DNA of 64,000 bases from Fictibacillus norfolkensis (GTDB lineage: Bacteria > Bacillota > Bacilli > Bacillales > Fictibacillaceae): NCBI RefSeq assembly GCF_014836645.1, contig NZ_JACSQM010000008.1, forward strand, positions 1 through 64,000. The letters run 5' to 3'. Position numbers and translations under genes: made by a program. Under the pieces are notes generated by a model. The model was given only the letters and a program-made list of their open reading frames with translations, did not search any database and was not told where the DNA came from. Shown here one piece after another: positions 17,358 to 25,918 of the stretch; positions within the stretch are counted from its first letter, which is position 1, and the number at the start of each line of letters is the position of its first letter.

Positions 17358-17771
17358 ATGTTTGAAGAATCAAAAACACCATATGATCTATTAGGAAAAA
17401 AAGAGGGCATTGAAAAACTGGTTACGACTTTTTACAGCTTCGTTAGTAAAGACTCATTGCTATCTCCACTTTTTCCTGATGACTTAACTGAGACTGCCTA
17501 TAAACAAACTCAATTTTTAAGTCAGTTTTTTGGCGGACCTCCATTATATACTGAGGAACATGGACATCCTATGCTCAGAGCGCGTCACATGCCTTTTCCA
17601 ATAACAAATTCTCATGCAAAAGCTTGGATAGCTTGCATGGAAAAGGCGATGACGATTCAAAAAATAGATCCTGATTTACAAAACATACTGTTAAGCCGAT
17701 TAAAAATGACTGCTTTTCATATGGTTAATACAGAGGATTCAGAAAGGGGCGAGAATGCTGACACTGTATAA
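17358..17771 (+). CDS. yjbI: truncated haemoglobin, group II (YjbI)
   Basis: 137-aa 2-on-2 globin. It has PYDLLGKKEGIEKLVTTFYSFV, then QFFGGPPLYTEEHGHPMLRARHMPFPI with the proximal His region, then AWIACMEKAM, all typical of TrHbO proteins. It binds O2 through haem b; in B. subtilis it is linked to the thiol-stress adaptor YjbH. The start at 17358 has AAGGAG upstream; an ATG at 17277 would add 27 residues unlike the family. It overlaps spxH by 17 bases, so the two are co-translated. Confidence 0.93.
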   Translation: MFEESKTPYDLLGKKEGIEKLVTTFYSFVSKDSLLSPLFPDDLTETAYKQTQFLSQFFGGPPLYTEEHGHPMLRARHMPFPITNSHAKAWIACMEKAMTIQKIDPDLQNILLSRLKMTAFHMVNTEDSERGENADTV

Positions 17772-18657
17772 TTCCAATTCCTTTTATGACGAACAAGAGA
17801 ACAATAAAAACTATGCCTGTCAAAAGCCATTGGAAATCTATTCTGTCATCGATCCGCTATGCCCAGAGTGCTGGTCATTAGAGCCTGTTCTAAAAAAATT
17901 GCAAGTTCAATACGGCCATTATTTTACATTACGCCATTTTGTAAGTGGCAGCCTTGAATCACTCAATACGTACGTTCCTCGAAAAAAGGGGATAAATACT
18001 GCTGAACAGATTGCTGAGAAGTGGGAAAAAACAGCTTCCATTTCTGGTATGAGCTGTGATGGAGATGTGTGGTTGGAAAACCCTATTTCTGCTCCTCATA
18101 AAGCAACACTTGCCATAAAAGCTGCTGAGCTTCAAGGCAAGCAACAAGGCATGAAGTTTCTAAGAAAACTTAGAGAGAACTTGTTTTTGAATAAACAAAA
18201 CATCGGAAACGATGAGGTCTTATTAGATATCGCCCGCTCGGTAAACTTGGATGAAGATGAATTTTTAAGTGATCTTTCATCTGAAGCAACAATTAAAGCT
18301 CTTCGTTGTGATTTGAAATTCACCCAAGAAATGGATGTTACTCAAATACCAACGCTTATTGTTTTCAATGACAAAACAGATGACGATGGGATTAAGATAT
18401 CCGGCTGTTATTCTTATGAAGTTTATGTAGAGATCCTAAAAGAAATGTCTGAGGTTCCTTTAGAGCCCTCTCCGCTTCCTGAATTAGAAGACTTTCTTTC
18501 TACTTACTCATTTGTAGCAACAAAAGAGGTCTCAGTAGTATATCAAATCAGTTGTGAAGAAGCTGAAAAAAGATTAAAACGCCTCGTTCTGCAACAAAAA
18601 GTTGAACGTGTACCGGTAAAGTACGGAACATTTTGGAGATACCTACCAAACCGCTGA
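17755..18657 (+). CDS. spxH: SpxH (YjbH), ClpXP adaptor for Spx
   Basis: 300-aa DsbA-like protein. VIDPLCPECW (C36/C39) is the thioredoxin-fold CxxC, and the C-terminal ~80 residues form the extra region of YjbH proteins. It delivers the regulator Spx to ClpXP; thiol stress aggregates it and stabilises Spx. Its client gene spx lies 5.7 kb away in this window. ATG start with AAGGGG upstream, overlapping the globin gene. Confidence 0.92.
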   Translation: MLTLYNSNSFYDEQENNKNYACQKPLEIYSVIDPLCPECWSLEPVLKKLQVQYGHYFTLRHFVSGSLESLNTYVPRKKGINTAEQIAEKWEKTASISGMSCDGDVWLENPISAPHKATLAIKAAELQGKQQGMKFLRKLRENLFLNKQNIGNDEVLLDIARSVNLDEDEFLSDLSSEATIKALRCDLKFTQEMDVTQIPTLIVFNDKTDDDGIKISGCYSYEVYVEILKEMSEVPLEPSPLPELEDFLSTYSFVATKEVSVVYQISCEEAEKRLKRLVLQQKVERVPVKYGTFWRYLPNR

Positions 18658-18680
18658 TTTTTTTCAGCGGTTTTTTTATT
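18648..18680 (+). terminator. terminator of yjbI-spxH
   Basis: AAACCGCTGA/TCAGCGGTTT with an all-T loop and a T7 tail; the left arm overlaps the last codons of spxH. Confidence 0.88.
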
Positions 18681-18767
18681 ATTTAACAAGAGCCTTTATT
18701 ATTCGGACACGCTTTGCATATCCTGTCCCTACATGAATAAACATGTATAAAGGGAGGGAGATTGTTT

Positions 18768-18944
18768 ATGTATTTGATCATGTTTTTGCTTAGCTTACTT
18801 TCACTTGCAGGGAGTTTTTATTTCTTTGTGCTCTCTCTGCTAAACATGGCACCAAAAATTTTAGCAATACCTGGACTCTTTATCGCCGTACTACTCACAA
18901 CACTCTGCTATAACTATCGATCAAAACTAAGAAGAATAGGCTAG
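18768..18944 (+). CDS. small two-helix membrane protein (58 aa)
   Basis: Unrecognised. Two hydrophobic segments (YLIMFLLSLLSLAGSFYFFVLSLL and ILAIPGLFIAVLLTTLCYNY) end in a basic tail KLRRIG, predicting an inner-membrane hairpin with a cytoplasmic C-terminus. The ATG at 18768 has AGGGAGGGAG eight bases upstream; the TTG at 18762 is too close to it. It has its own terminator. Function unknown; small proteins of this shape are frequent in bacilli. Confidence 0.7.
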   Translation: MYLIMFLLSLLSLAGSFYFFVLSLLNMAPKILAIPGLFIAVLLTTLCYNYRSKLRRIG

Positions 18945-18956
18945 AACAAACATAAC

Positions 18957-18992
18957 AAAATCCTGCCCAGAAAATTGGACAGGATTTTTTTG
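18957..18992. terminator. bidirectional terminator
   Basis: TCCTGCCCA/TGGACAGGA with flanking A- and T-runs, between the 58-aa gene and pepF, which converge. Confidence 0.85.
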
Positions 18993-18993
18993 T

Positions 18994-20811
18994 TTATTTC
19001 TCAAAAAGCAGTTCTTCCATCTCATCAAGAATCGATTCAAAAACTTTAAGAGCATTTTCAATTGGTTCTGGTGTAGTCATATCAACACCAGCTTTTTTCA
19101 ATACTTCGATCGGATAATCAGAGCTTCCTGCTTTTAAGAAATCTAGGTAACGGTCAACAGCTGGTTTTCCTTCATCTAAGATCTGTTTCGATAAGGAAGC
19201 TGCCGCGCTAAATCCTGTTGCGTATTGAAAAACATAGAAATTGTAATAGAAATGAGGAATTCTAGCCCACTCTAGACCAATTTCCTTATCAATTACGAGA
19301 TCTTCACCAAAATATTTAACGTTTAAATCGTAATAGATTTTTGTTAACAGTTCTGGAGTTAGCGGCTCACCATTCGCAGCACGAACATGAATTTCTTGTT
19401 CGAACTCTGCGAACATCGTCTGACGGAAAACAGTGCCTCTAAATCCTTCTAAATGGTGGTTTAACAAGTACAATTTTTCCTTCTTATCAGAAGTTTTCTC
19501 TAACATATAATGATTCAATAGAGCTTCATTACAAGTCGATGCGACTTCTGCAACAAAGATCGAATAATCCGCATAAGGATAAGGCTGATTCTCACGTGTA
19601 TAGTAACTATGAACAGAATGCCCGATCTCATGAGTGAGTGTGAACAAATTGTTTACGTTATCTTGCCAGTTCATAAGGATATACGGCATTGTTCCATAAG
19701 CCCCTGATGAGTAAGCACCACTTCGCTTACCTGCATTCTCATGTACATCGATCCAGCGCTTCTCATAACCTTCTTTTACGATCTGTTTATACTCGTCACC
19801 CATTGGATCCAAACTGTCTAGGACAAGCTGCTGAGCTTCCTTAAAACTCACTTCCATCTTCGCATCTTTTACAAGAGGCGTATAAAGATCATACATATGG
19901 AGTTCATCTAATCCTAGTGCTTTTTTACGAAGGCGAACATAACGATGCAACAAACCAAGGTTATCGTTTACTGTTTTAACTAAATTATCATAAACTGCTT
20001 CAGGAATGTTATTGTTGTTTAGTGCTGCTTCACGAGCTGAACTAAACTTTCTTGTTTTCGCAAAAAAATTATCTCGTTTTACTGTTCCAGCAAGTGTGCT
20101 CGCAAATGTATTTTTGTAAGAATCATATGTGCCATATACAGCTTTAAAAGCATCTTCTCTCACTCTGCGATCTGAGCTTTCTAAAAAGCGGATATATCGT
20201 CCATGAGTAACTTCGATCTCTTCCCCGTTCTCATCTTTAACAACTGGAAATTTAAGATCAGCATTATTCAGCATACCAAATGTGTTGCTTGACGTATTTG
20301 CTACTTCTCTAACATCCGCTAAGAGTGCTTCTTCTTCTTTAGAGAGTACGTGAGGACGCTGACGGTTAATCTCATCTAAAGCCTGTTTATACAACTTCAA
20401 AGGTTCGTGACTTTGTAAAAATTGAACCAATGACTCTTCAGATAAAGAAAGAATTTCTGGCACTGCAAACGACACTGTACTGCTAACTTGTGTCGCCAAG
20501 TTCGAAGCACGGTCATTCAACCCTTGGTAAAAGGAGTTCGTTGTATCTTGGTCGTATCTCATGTGAGCGTATGTATAAAGTTTACCAAGCTTTTTAGTTA
20601 CTTCATCTTGCTTTTGGAAATACGAATAAAGGATTTCCGCAGATTCTCCAAGTTTACCTTGAAAAGATTTTAATTCAGGCAGCAAGTTTTTCGTTTCATC
20701 AAATTCTTTTTCCCATACATCGTCTGTCGCATATATTGCTTCTAAATCCCATGTATCTGAAACAGGGACTTCATTACGTTTAGGCAATGATTTTGTTTTT
20801 GTTTGAGACAT
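18994..20811 (-). CDS. pepF: oligoendopeptidase F
   Basis: Cytoplasmic M3-family zinc peptidase, 605 aa, cutting short oligopeptides of roughly 7-17 residues. The thermolysin-type HEIGH motif lies in LFTLTHEIGHSVHSYY, with the downstream Glu ligand in FVAEVASTCNEALL. YNFYVFQYATGFSAA near the C-terminus is the family's substrate-binding region. ATG start after GGAGGTG. In B. subtilis it follows coiA. Overproduction there inhibits sporulation by degrading signalling peptides, and the Opp importer lies 10 kb away. Confidence 0.95.
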   Translation of the reverse strand: MSQTKTKSLPKRNEVPVSDTWDLEAIYATDDVWEKEFDETKNLLPELKSFQGKLGESAEILYSYFQKQDEVTKKLGKLYTYAHMRYDQDTTNSFYQGLNDRASNLATQVSSTVSFAVPEILSLSEESLVQFLQSHEPLKLYKQALDEINRQRPHVLSKEEEALLADVREVANTSSNTFGMLNNADLKFPVVKDENGEEIEVTHGRYIRFLESSDRRVREDAFKAVYGTYDSYKNTFASTLAGTVKRDNFFAKTRKFSSAREAALNNNNIPEAVYDNLVKTVNDNLGLLHRYVRLRKKALGLDELHMYDLYTPLVKDAKMEVSFKEAQQLVLDSLDPMGDEYKQIVKEGYEKRWIDVHENAGKRSGAYSSGAYGTMPYILMNWQDNVNNLFTLTHEIGHSVHSYYTRENQPYPYADYSIFVAEVASTCNEALLNHYMLEKTSDKKEKLYLLNHHLEGFRGTVFRQTMFAEFEQEIHVRAANGEPLTPELLTKIYYDLNVKYFGEDLVIDKEIGLEWARIPHFYYNFYVFQYATGFSAAASLSKQILDEGKPAVDRYLDFLKAGSSDYPIEVLKKAGVDMTTPEPIENALKVFESILDEMEELLFEK

Positions 20812-20907
20812 ACATACACCTCCAGGTAGATTAAAGAGAATAGTAGGATTACTTTCTCCTTATATATATCTACATATTACCAGAAAATGCTTATGCAAAG
20901 TCAAAAA

Positions 20908-22080
20908 TTACGACTTTTCACTGAAAATTTCGTCTAGTTTAAACGCCTCATCCAATGTTTTTGGATAATGAACATACTGAATCCTTCTATATGTTTTCTC
21001 GGACACTTTTTCAAGCAAATGATGATTTACTAAGAAAGAAAGATAGTTCTCGACGGCATCTCTCCACGATTCTTTAAGATAAGGAAAATCTCGTATCTGA
21101 AGAACACGTTTTTGAATCAATCGTTGAAATTCCTGTTCGATAAAATTAGTGGAAAATAATGAGGTCGGCAACTTTTCAATTAAGAACAACATGTAAGTCT
21201 GCCATAAATAAGGTGATGTTTCGATGTGATAAAAGTCATCAGTGGAAATACCTGCAACAGAGGGAAACAACGTTAGGGAATGATGATTGAAATACAAAAC
21301 TTTCTTCATATACATAACAGCTGGAGATGTATTCTTAAAAGCTGTTGTTCTCCACGTGTATTTTTGCTTCTTCCAAAGAACGTTATGATTTACGTTATGA
21401 GTTTTTAGATTCAAAAACGTTCGTGACAACCATAGGACATCACAACACTTCTTTTTTGAAAAAGCATAACCATGGGCAGCAACTTTCTTTTGGGATAGAG
21501 GAATAATATTTCTAAGTCGAAAAAACTGTTCTTTAAGAGGACAATAATAATTGAGATATAGCTGGCCATTGCTATCTTTTTTAGCTGCCGATAGATCGGA
21601 GCTTTGGATATAATAAAGATCTGGTCCTTTTTGTTTGATCCGTTTCATACCAAAGATCCAGTCGGAAGCTATGTTAAGAGACTGATAACCTGAAATTCTT
21701 TTTCTCAGATCTTCAGGTGTGACCGTTGCACACTGAAACTCGATGACATGCTGATTTTCTTGAAGAAACAAATCAGGACGCTGCTTAATATCTCGGATAT
21801 AATACTCCAGAAGCGTTTTTTCATTTACATGTGTAAGCCATTTATACAAGCCTTTTTTCCCAAGAAGATGATAATCCGTTTCTCCTTCATGAAAACCTTC
21901 ACATTCTTCAAAGGAATGATGAGCAAAGTGCCATGTCTTTTTTGTTCCACATTTCGGTATTACTTTATTTTGGCAAACGGGGCATCGTAATTTTCCTGAC
22001 TTATTTTTCAGATACCATTCTTCCTTTGTTATTTCTCCAACCATATCAACGTACTGATCATTAAAAAGAGCGACTAACAA
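20908..22080 (-). CDS. coiA: competence protein CoiA
   Basis: 390-aa DNA-transformation protein acting after DNA uptake. The N-terminus has a zinc finger (LRCPVCQNKV, then HFAHH...EC). Next comes a PD-(D/E)xK-like nuclease core (RPDLFLQENQHVIEFQ: Asp, then E-x-Q), then a helical C-terminus. Start is TTG with GGAGGTG seven bases upstream. Located between pepF and mecA as in B. subtilis yjbF. In that species it is ComK-dependent; I did not find a clear ComK box by eye. Confidence 0.9.
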   Translation of the reverse strand: MLVALFNDQYVDMVGEITKEEWYLKNKSGKLRCPVCQNKVIPKCGTKKTWHFAHHSFEECEGFHEGETDYHLLGKKGLYKWLTHVNEKTLLEYYIRDIKQRPDLFLQENQHVIEFQCATVTPEDLRKRISGYQSLNIASDWIFGMKRIKQKGPDLYYIQSSDLSAAKKDSNGQLYLNYYCPLKEQFFRLRNIIPLSQKKVAAHGYAFSKKKCCDVLWLSRTFLNLKTHNVNHNVLWKKQKYTWRTTAFKNTSPAVMYMKKVLYFNHHSLTLFPSVAGISTDDFYHIETSPYLWQTYMLFLIEKLPTSLFSTNFIEQEFQRLIQKRVLQIRDFPYLKESWRDAVENYLSFLVNHHLLEKVSEKTYRRIQYVHYPKTLDEAFKLDEIFSEKS

Positions 22081-22190
22081 TTTGTTTCACCTCCACACTC
22101 ATCATAATGAACGATGATTGCAGAAACTTCACTTCTTCATTTTCTCTAAATCGTTATTGAAATGATTGATTTCTGATAAAAACACTCAGT

Positions 22191-22231
22191 AAAAAAAAAC
22201 AAAAACCGATTTCAAGGTAGCTGAAATCGGT
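22191..22231 (-). terminator. terminator of mecA
   Basis: ACCGATTTCA/TGAAATCGGT with a seven-base loop and a long minus-strand T-run (22191-22205). Confidence 0.88.
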
Positions 22232-22237
22232 AATATC

Positions 22238-22906
22238 TTATAATTTAAAATATTGTTGTACGTGCTCTAATGCTGCCTCAGAAACAATTGTTTTTCCATA
22301 CTCTTGTATACGGTAAACAGATAGATCAGAGTCATTTCCGTATTCCAATAGTTGGGCTAAAAGATCGTCTTGTTCGCGATCTGAAGTTTCCACATTAAAT
22401 GTCACATACAAATAATATTTACCCTCGAAATGAAACAGCGAATTCTCAAAAGACGAAGAATCAATCGTATGACTTAAAGAGATAACATCTTCAAAGTCAC
22501 CAAAAGAAATGAGGAAGGATAAATAGTCTTCTTCTGTTTCTTCTAATTCATCAAAATCTTCTTCTACTTGAAACTGTTGATCTAATATTTGTTCAATATT
22601 CTGATCAACGGGTAAATCCAATTTATCATCGCCTATAGGAAGCTCAATCTTTTTACCATCTTTGGACATTTGAGCACGAGTTACAATTATTTCAAGACCT
22701 TTATCCAGAGCCTGAACTTGAATCCACAGTGGACCTTCTAATGGAAACTGCTCTTGCTGATGTGCTTCGTCCATCATTTCCCAAAAGAGTTCTTCTCCTC
22801 TTTCGCGATCAGACCATATTTCTTCACGATCGAAACCGCGATCTTCAATATCTCTGTACGTAATGAAAAATTTAATGGTGAACTCATTCACTCTTTCAAT
22901 TTCCAT
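22238..22906 (-). CDS. mecA: adaptor protein MecA
   Basis: 222-aa ClpC adaptor that targets ComK and other substrates to ClpCP and represses competence. The N-terminal substrate-binding part MEIERVNEFTIKFFITYRDIEDRGF is nearly invariant in the family. A strongly acidic linker (about 85-130) is followed by the C-terminal ClpC-binding domain. ATG start after GGGAGAG. It has its own terminator, so it is transcribed apart from coiA. Confidence 0.95.
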   Translation of the reverse strand: MEIERVNEFTIKFFITYRDIEDRGFDREEIWSDRERGEELFWEMMDEAHQQEQFPLEGPLWIQVQALDKGLEIIVTRAQMSKDGKKIELPIGDDKLDLPVDQNIEQILDQQFQVEEDFDELEETEEDYLSFLISFGDFEDVISLSHTIDSSSFENSLFHFEGKYYLYVTFNVETSDREQDDLLAQLLEYGNDSDLSVYRIQEYGKTIVSEAALEHVQQYFKL

Positions 22907-23230
22907 TTCTGCTTCTCTCCCTTCTCTCCGGTTTGTTCGTGAAGGGATAAATACCCCTAGAAAAAAGCAATTCTTATTTCCAATCGTTCTCCGTCGAAAA
23001 TTACATCAATCACATTTAAACCTCTTGTACCTTATTCTATGACAAAACGGAAAATATGGAAATAAAAAAGGCCTGTATAAACTGCCCTTTTTTGCACCTG
23101 TACACACGTTGAATCTTAAGCTCTCAACTTGACGGAGCAGGTCAAGCTGGACTATAATTCAAAGGTCTTTAAGGTTAACATATTGTACCATAATACAAGT
23201 GAAATTTCATTATTTACGGGGGGTTTACGT
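22907..23230. other. intergenic region mecA / yjbE (324 bases)
   Basis: Divergent promoters must lie here. A possible yjbE promoter is TTTAAG-17 bp-TAATAC (ending near 23197). I looked for a yybP-ykoY manganese riboswitch, common before TerC genes, and did not recognise one. A weak GGGC/GCCT hairpin with T-run at about 23068-23094 is the only other structure. Confidence 0.4.
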
Positions 23231-23899
23231 TTGGAAACAGAATTTCTGATATCATTGTTGCAGATCATTGCAATTGATATCCTTCTTGGCGGAGACAACG
23301 CTATTGTAATTGCCCTTGCCAGTAGAAACTTACCAGAAGCCCAAAGAAATAAAGCTATTTTCTTAGGAACTGGACTAGCTATTGTTGTTCGTGTAGTACT
23401 AACCATTGTAGCTGTTTATTTATTAAATATTCCATTCTTATATCTTGCAGGAGGAATTTTACTTCTAATTATTGCTTATAAGCTAATTTTAGAAGAAGAT
23501 GACGAACTTGATGTTAAAGCGGGTAAGAACCTATCTGATGCTGTAAAAACAATCGTTTTTGCAGATATTGCAATGGGACTTGATAATGTACTAGCAGTTG
23601 CCGGTGCTGCACATGGAAATATCGTGTTAGTGGTGATTGGACTTTTAGTTTCAGTTCCTATCATTATATGGGGAAGTAAGATAATATTGCACTTTATGGA
23701 AAGATTCCCTGTTTTAATTTATATTGGTGCTGGAGTACTTGCTTTCACATCAGCAGGAATGATCGTTGAAGAACGAATGGTTCATTCTGTATTTGAAGGT
23801 AACGATGTTCTGAAATACGGTTTATATGTCTTTTTAGTTGTAGGCGTGATTCTTGCAGGTATCTTAACGAATACTTTCAAAAAGAAACGAGCCAATTAG
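23231..23899 (+). CDS. yjbE: TerC-family metal exporter (YjbE)
   Basis: 222-aa integral membrane protein with about seven helices. The two acidic motifs of TerC proteins are present: ILLGGDNAIVIALASR and MGLDNVLAVAGAA. B. subtilis relatives export Mn2+ to metallate secreted enzymes. The start is the TTG at 23231 after GGGGGG; an upstream GTG/ATG reading would add 34 residues that are not family-like. Monocistronic with its own terminator. Confidence 0.88.
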   Translation: METEFLISLLQIIAIDILLGGDNAIVIALASRNLPEAQRNKAIFLGTGLAIVVRVVLTIVAVYLLNIPFLYLAGGILLLIIAYKLILEEDDELDVKAGKNLSDAVKTIVFADIAMGLDNVLAVAGAAHGNIVLVVIGLLVSVPIIIWGSKIILHFMERFPVLIYIGAGVLAFTSAGMIVEERMVHSVFEGNDVLKYGLYVFLVVGVILAGILTNTFKKKRAN

Positions 23900-23908
23900 C
23901 ATAAAAAG

Positions 23909-23942
23909 AGTCCATGCGTTAAAAATGCATGGACTTCTTTTT
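23909..23942 (+). terminator. terminator of yjbE
   Basis: AGTCCATGC/GCATGGACT followed by TCTTTTTAT. Confidence 0.88.
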
Positions 23943-23954
23943 ATAAAAGTACAA

Positions 23955-23987
23955 TAAAAAACTTCCGCTATCGGATAGCGGAAGTTT
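23955..23987 (-). terminator. terminator of spx
   Basis: ACTTCCGCTATC/GATAGCGGAAGT hairpin with A- and T-runs on both sides, directly after the spx stop. Confidence 0.88.
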
Positions 23988-23991
23988 TTCT

Positions 23992-24390
23992 TTATTCATT
24001 GACAAGACGCTGTGCTTCCATAAGCTGAAATGTACGTACACGTCTTGGTAAGAAACGACGAATTTCGTCTTCATTATAACCAACTTGCAAGCGTTTTTCA
24101 TCCAAGATAATAGGTCTGCGCAATAATCCAGGATGGTCTGCAATCAATTGGTATAAGTCTTGCAATGGCATGGATTCGAGATTGATGTTAAGTTCCTGGA
24201 ACGTTTTTGAACGAGTAGAAATAATCTCGTCTGTACCGTCCTCTGTCATTCTCAAGATTTGCTTAACTTCTTCTATTGATAAAGGTTCCGAAAAAATATT
24301 TCTTTCTTGATAAGGAATGTCATTCTCTTTTAACCATGCTTTTGCTTTACGGCATGATGTACAGCTCGGCGAAGTAAATAGTGTGACCAT
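23992..24390 (-). CDS. spx: transcriptional regulator Spx
   Basis: 132-aa ArsC-fold regulator that binds the RNA polymerase alpha C-terminal domain and switches on thiol-stress genes. The redox switch CTSC (C10/C13), Gly52 and Arg60 are all in place. The LGLRRP-like PGLLRRPII and [13 protein letters not shown] segments are almost unchanged from B. subtilis. The start at 24390 follows AAGGAGAG. Levels should be set by SpxH/ClpXP, both adaptor and client being in this window. Confidence 0.97.
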   Translation of the reverse strand: MVTLFTSPSCTSCRKAKAWLKENDIPYQERNIFSEPLSIEEVKQILRMTEDGTDEIISTRSKTFQELNINLESMPLQDLYQLIADHPGLLRRPIILDEKRLQVGYNEDEIRRFLPRRVRTFQLMEAQRLVNE

Positions 24391-24680
24391 AGTGGAACTC
24401 TCCTTCCCCTCTCTCTGATTTAGGCACTTTAAAAAAGTTATTAAATCATTCATAGTATACTACACATTTTACATTTTCGGTAGAGGTTATACAGACTTTT
24501 GTACATTTTTACGAATTTGTCATACAAATGTAATACATCTACAAAATATTCTACACAACTTTTCCGTATCTACATATATATAGACGTATTACCCAAGAAT
24601 AAGTTTCATAAAACATAAAAAAAGAATATGTTAATTAATCGTTTGTTTCATAGCGTATTTAATCATGATTAAGGTAAATC
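24391..24680. other. upstream region of spx
   Basis: AT-rich, without a gene. A strong -10 TATACT lies on the minus strand at about 24458, without a good -35. A 6-bp inverted repeat ATTTGT-CAT-ACAAAT is embedded in a wider TGTACATTT...AAATGTAATACA symmetry at about 24509-24546. In B. subtilis spx is controlled by PerR and YodB from such sites; the assignment here is open. Confidence 0.4.
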
Positions 24681-24726
24681 AAAAAAAGGGGCTGTCAGAA
24701 GGAGCAAACCCTCCTTTCAACAGCCC
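24681..24726 (-). terminator. terminator of the 44-aa gene
   Basis: GGGCTGT/ACAGCCC outer stem with an inner GAAGGAG/CTCCTTTC stem and a minus-strand T7 tail. Confidence 0.82.
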
Positions 24727-24730
24727 TATA

Positions 24731-24865
24731 TTATGCGATTGTTTTCTTTACTTGTGAAGCAGGGCCTTTTCTAGAAATGCTTGGGTTAAATTTCTTAAGA
24801 TTCTTCTTAAGCATTTCTTTCCATAGTTCTCGTTTTGTTTTTTTCTTCTTGTCTTTTTGTTTCAT
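24731..24865 (-). CDS. highly basic small protein (44 aa) upstream of spx
   Basis: Reads MKQKDKKKKTKRELWKEMLK, then KNLKKFNPSISRKGPASQVKKTIA. About one third of residues are Lys or Arg, and there is no hydrophobic segment. GGAGGATGAAATGTC is upstream of the ATG, and a strong terminator follows. It lies between yjbC and spx, which are adjacent in B. subtilis. Function unknown. The composition suggests nucleic-acid or acidic-protein binding, but that is only inference. Confidence 0.65.
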   Translation of the reverse strand: MKQKDKKKKTKRELWKEMLKKNLKKFNPSISRKGPASQVKKTIA

Positions 24866-24899
24866 GACATTTCATCCTCCTTTAAAAAGGAAAATCGTA

Positions 24900-25514
24900 T
24901 TACTCTGAAGCAGGTTTTCCCGAAGCATCTGTTGACTCATCATCAACGACCTCAGGCTTAGGTACTGCATTCTCTGTATCTAAAGTTAACACTTCACTTG
25001 CAGGCTGATAAGACTTGCCGTACAATTCACTATCTTTGTACGTGTGTATCTCATTATACGTCTTTTTCATGTTTTCATAAATAGTTTCTTCGGATTCTTT
25101 AGTTGGTGACCAAAAAAGAATCTCCATCTCATTTACTTCATCCGTAGCGAGTGAGCGTCTTCTGTACCCTATACTAGATGCATGTTCAAATCCTTCACGA
25201 GTGTAGAACCGTAACCTTTTTTCTGTATCTGTATCTTCATAATCGACCGGCTCAACTTCTAAGATGATCGGTTTCCCTTTTGCTTTTAACTTTTCGATAA
25301 GTTTATGGCCGAGACCTTGACCTCTAGCATCTTTTGACACAAATAAGTAATCAATAAAAACAAAATCAGTGAGTTCTACATACATCAAAACGTGATATTC
25401 GCCTTCATCTTTGTGATAGATGTCACTCTTCTCGTCTAATAATAACTCCATGTGTTCTTTAGATTTCATCTCTTCAATCGGAAAATATTGATTTAATTTC
25501 TCATACCAGTTCAT
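24900..25514 (-). CDS. yjbC: GNAT acetyltransferase YjbC
   Basis: 204-aa N-acetyltransferase. The acetyl-CoA site is the DARGQGLGHKLIEKLK segment (R/Q-x-x-G-x-G/A). The flanking strands are FVFIDYLFVSK and PIILEVEP, and the motif B region is RFYTREGFEHA. The last ~50 residues are an extra acidic tail, longer than B. subtilis YjbC. Substrate unknown. In B. subtilis yjbC and spx are co-transcribed; here a 44-aa gene and a terminator intervene. Confidence 0.85.
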   Translation of the reverse strand: MNWYEKLNQYFPIEEMKSKEHMELLLDEKSDIYHKDEGEYHVLMYVELTDFVFIDYLFVSKDARGQGLGHKLIEKLKAKGKPIILEVEPVDYEDTDTEKRLRFYTREGFEHASSIGYRRRSLATDEVNEMEILFWSPTKESEETIYENMKKTYNEIHTYKDSELYGKSYQPASEVLTLDTENAVPKPEVVDDESTDASGKPASE

Positions 25515-25643
25515 TTTTTCCCCATCAGCTCCTTAGATTTTGGTGATAATATATAGTTTTCCCTCTTTCTTCCTTTGTTATCATGAGATACAATAAAGAA
25601 AGAAGTACGTGGTGAACTCGTTGTAAAAAGGAGGAGTCCTCAT

Positions 25644-25823
25644 TTGATTTCATTCTTTACCGATTTAACCTTGTTAGCACTATGTGTTGTTGGAATCACA
25701 GCCCTGATGGGAAGCATCTCCCAATTCATTGCTGTAAAATTGTTCGGCGGTAAAAAAGTTTTTCACTTTGTGGATAAATCGAAGTCTTTTCAAGAGAACT
25801 GGAGTCCTGTTAAAAGAAGATAA
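25644..25823 (+). CDS. small membrane-anchored protein (59 aa)
   Basis: Reads MISFFTDLTLLALCVVGITA, then LMGSISQFIAVKLFGGKKVF, then HFVDKSKSFQENWSPVKRR. One N-terminal hydrophobic helix (about 6-33) and a basic soluble tail. TTG start with AAAAAGGAGGAG at good spacing. It is monocistronic, with a terminator right after. Function unknown. Confidence 0.65.
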   Translation: MISFFTDLTLLALCVVGITALMGSISQFIAVKLFGGKKVFHFVDKSKSFQENWSPVKRR

Positions 25824-25829
25824 AATGCG

Positions 25830-25858
25830 AACAACCCGTGAATTTTGGGTTGTTTTTT
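25830..25858 (+). terminator. terminator of the 59-aa gene
   Basis: AACAACCC/GGGTTGTT followed by a T-run. Confidence 0.82.
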
Positions 25859-25918
25859 ACATTTCAAGTCCGAACTACTTTATAATATAAGGGTAGCATA
25901 CATAATAGAGGTGTACAA

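Noticed and set aside
23068..23230. Manganese (yybP-ykoY) riboswitch before the TerC gene
   Set aside because: Such elements often precede TerC genes, but I could not find the conserved core; the hairpin present is weak.
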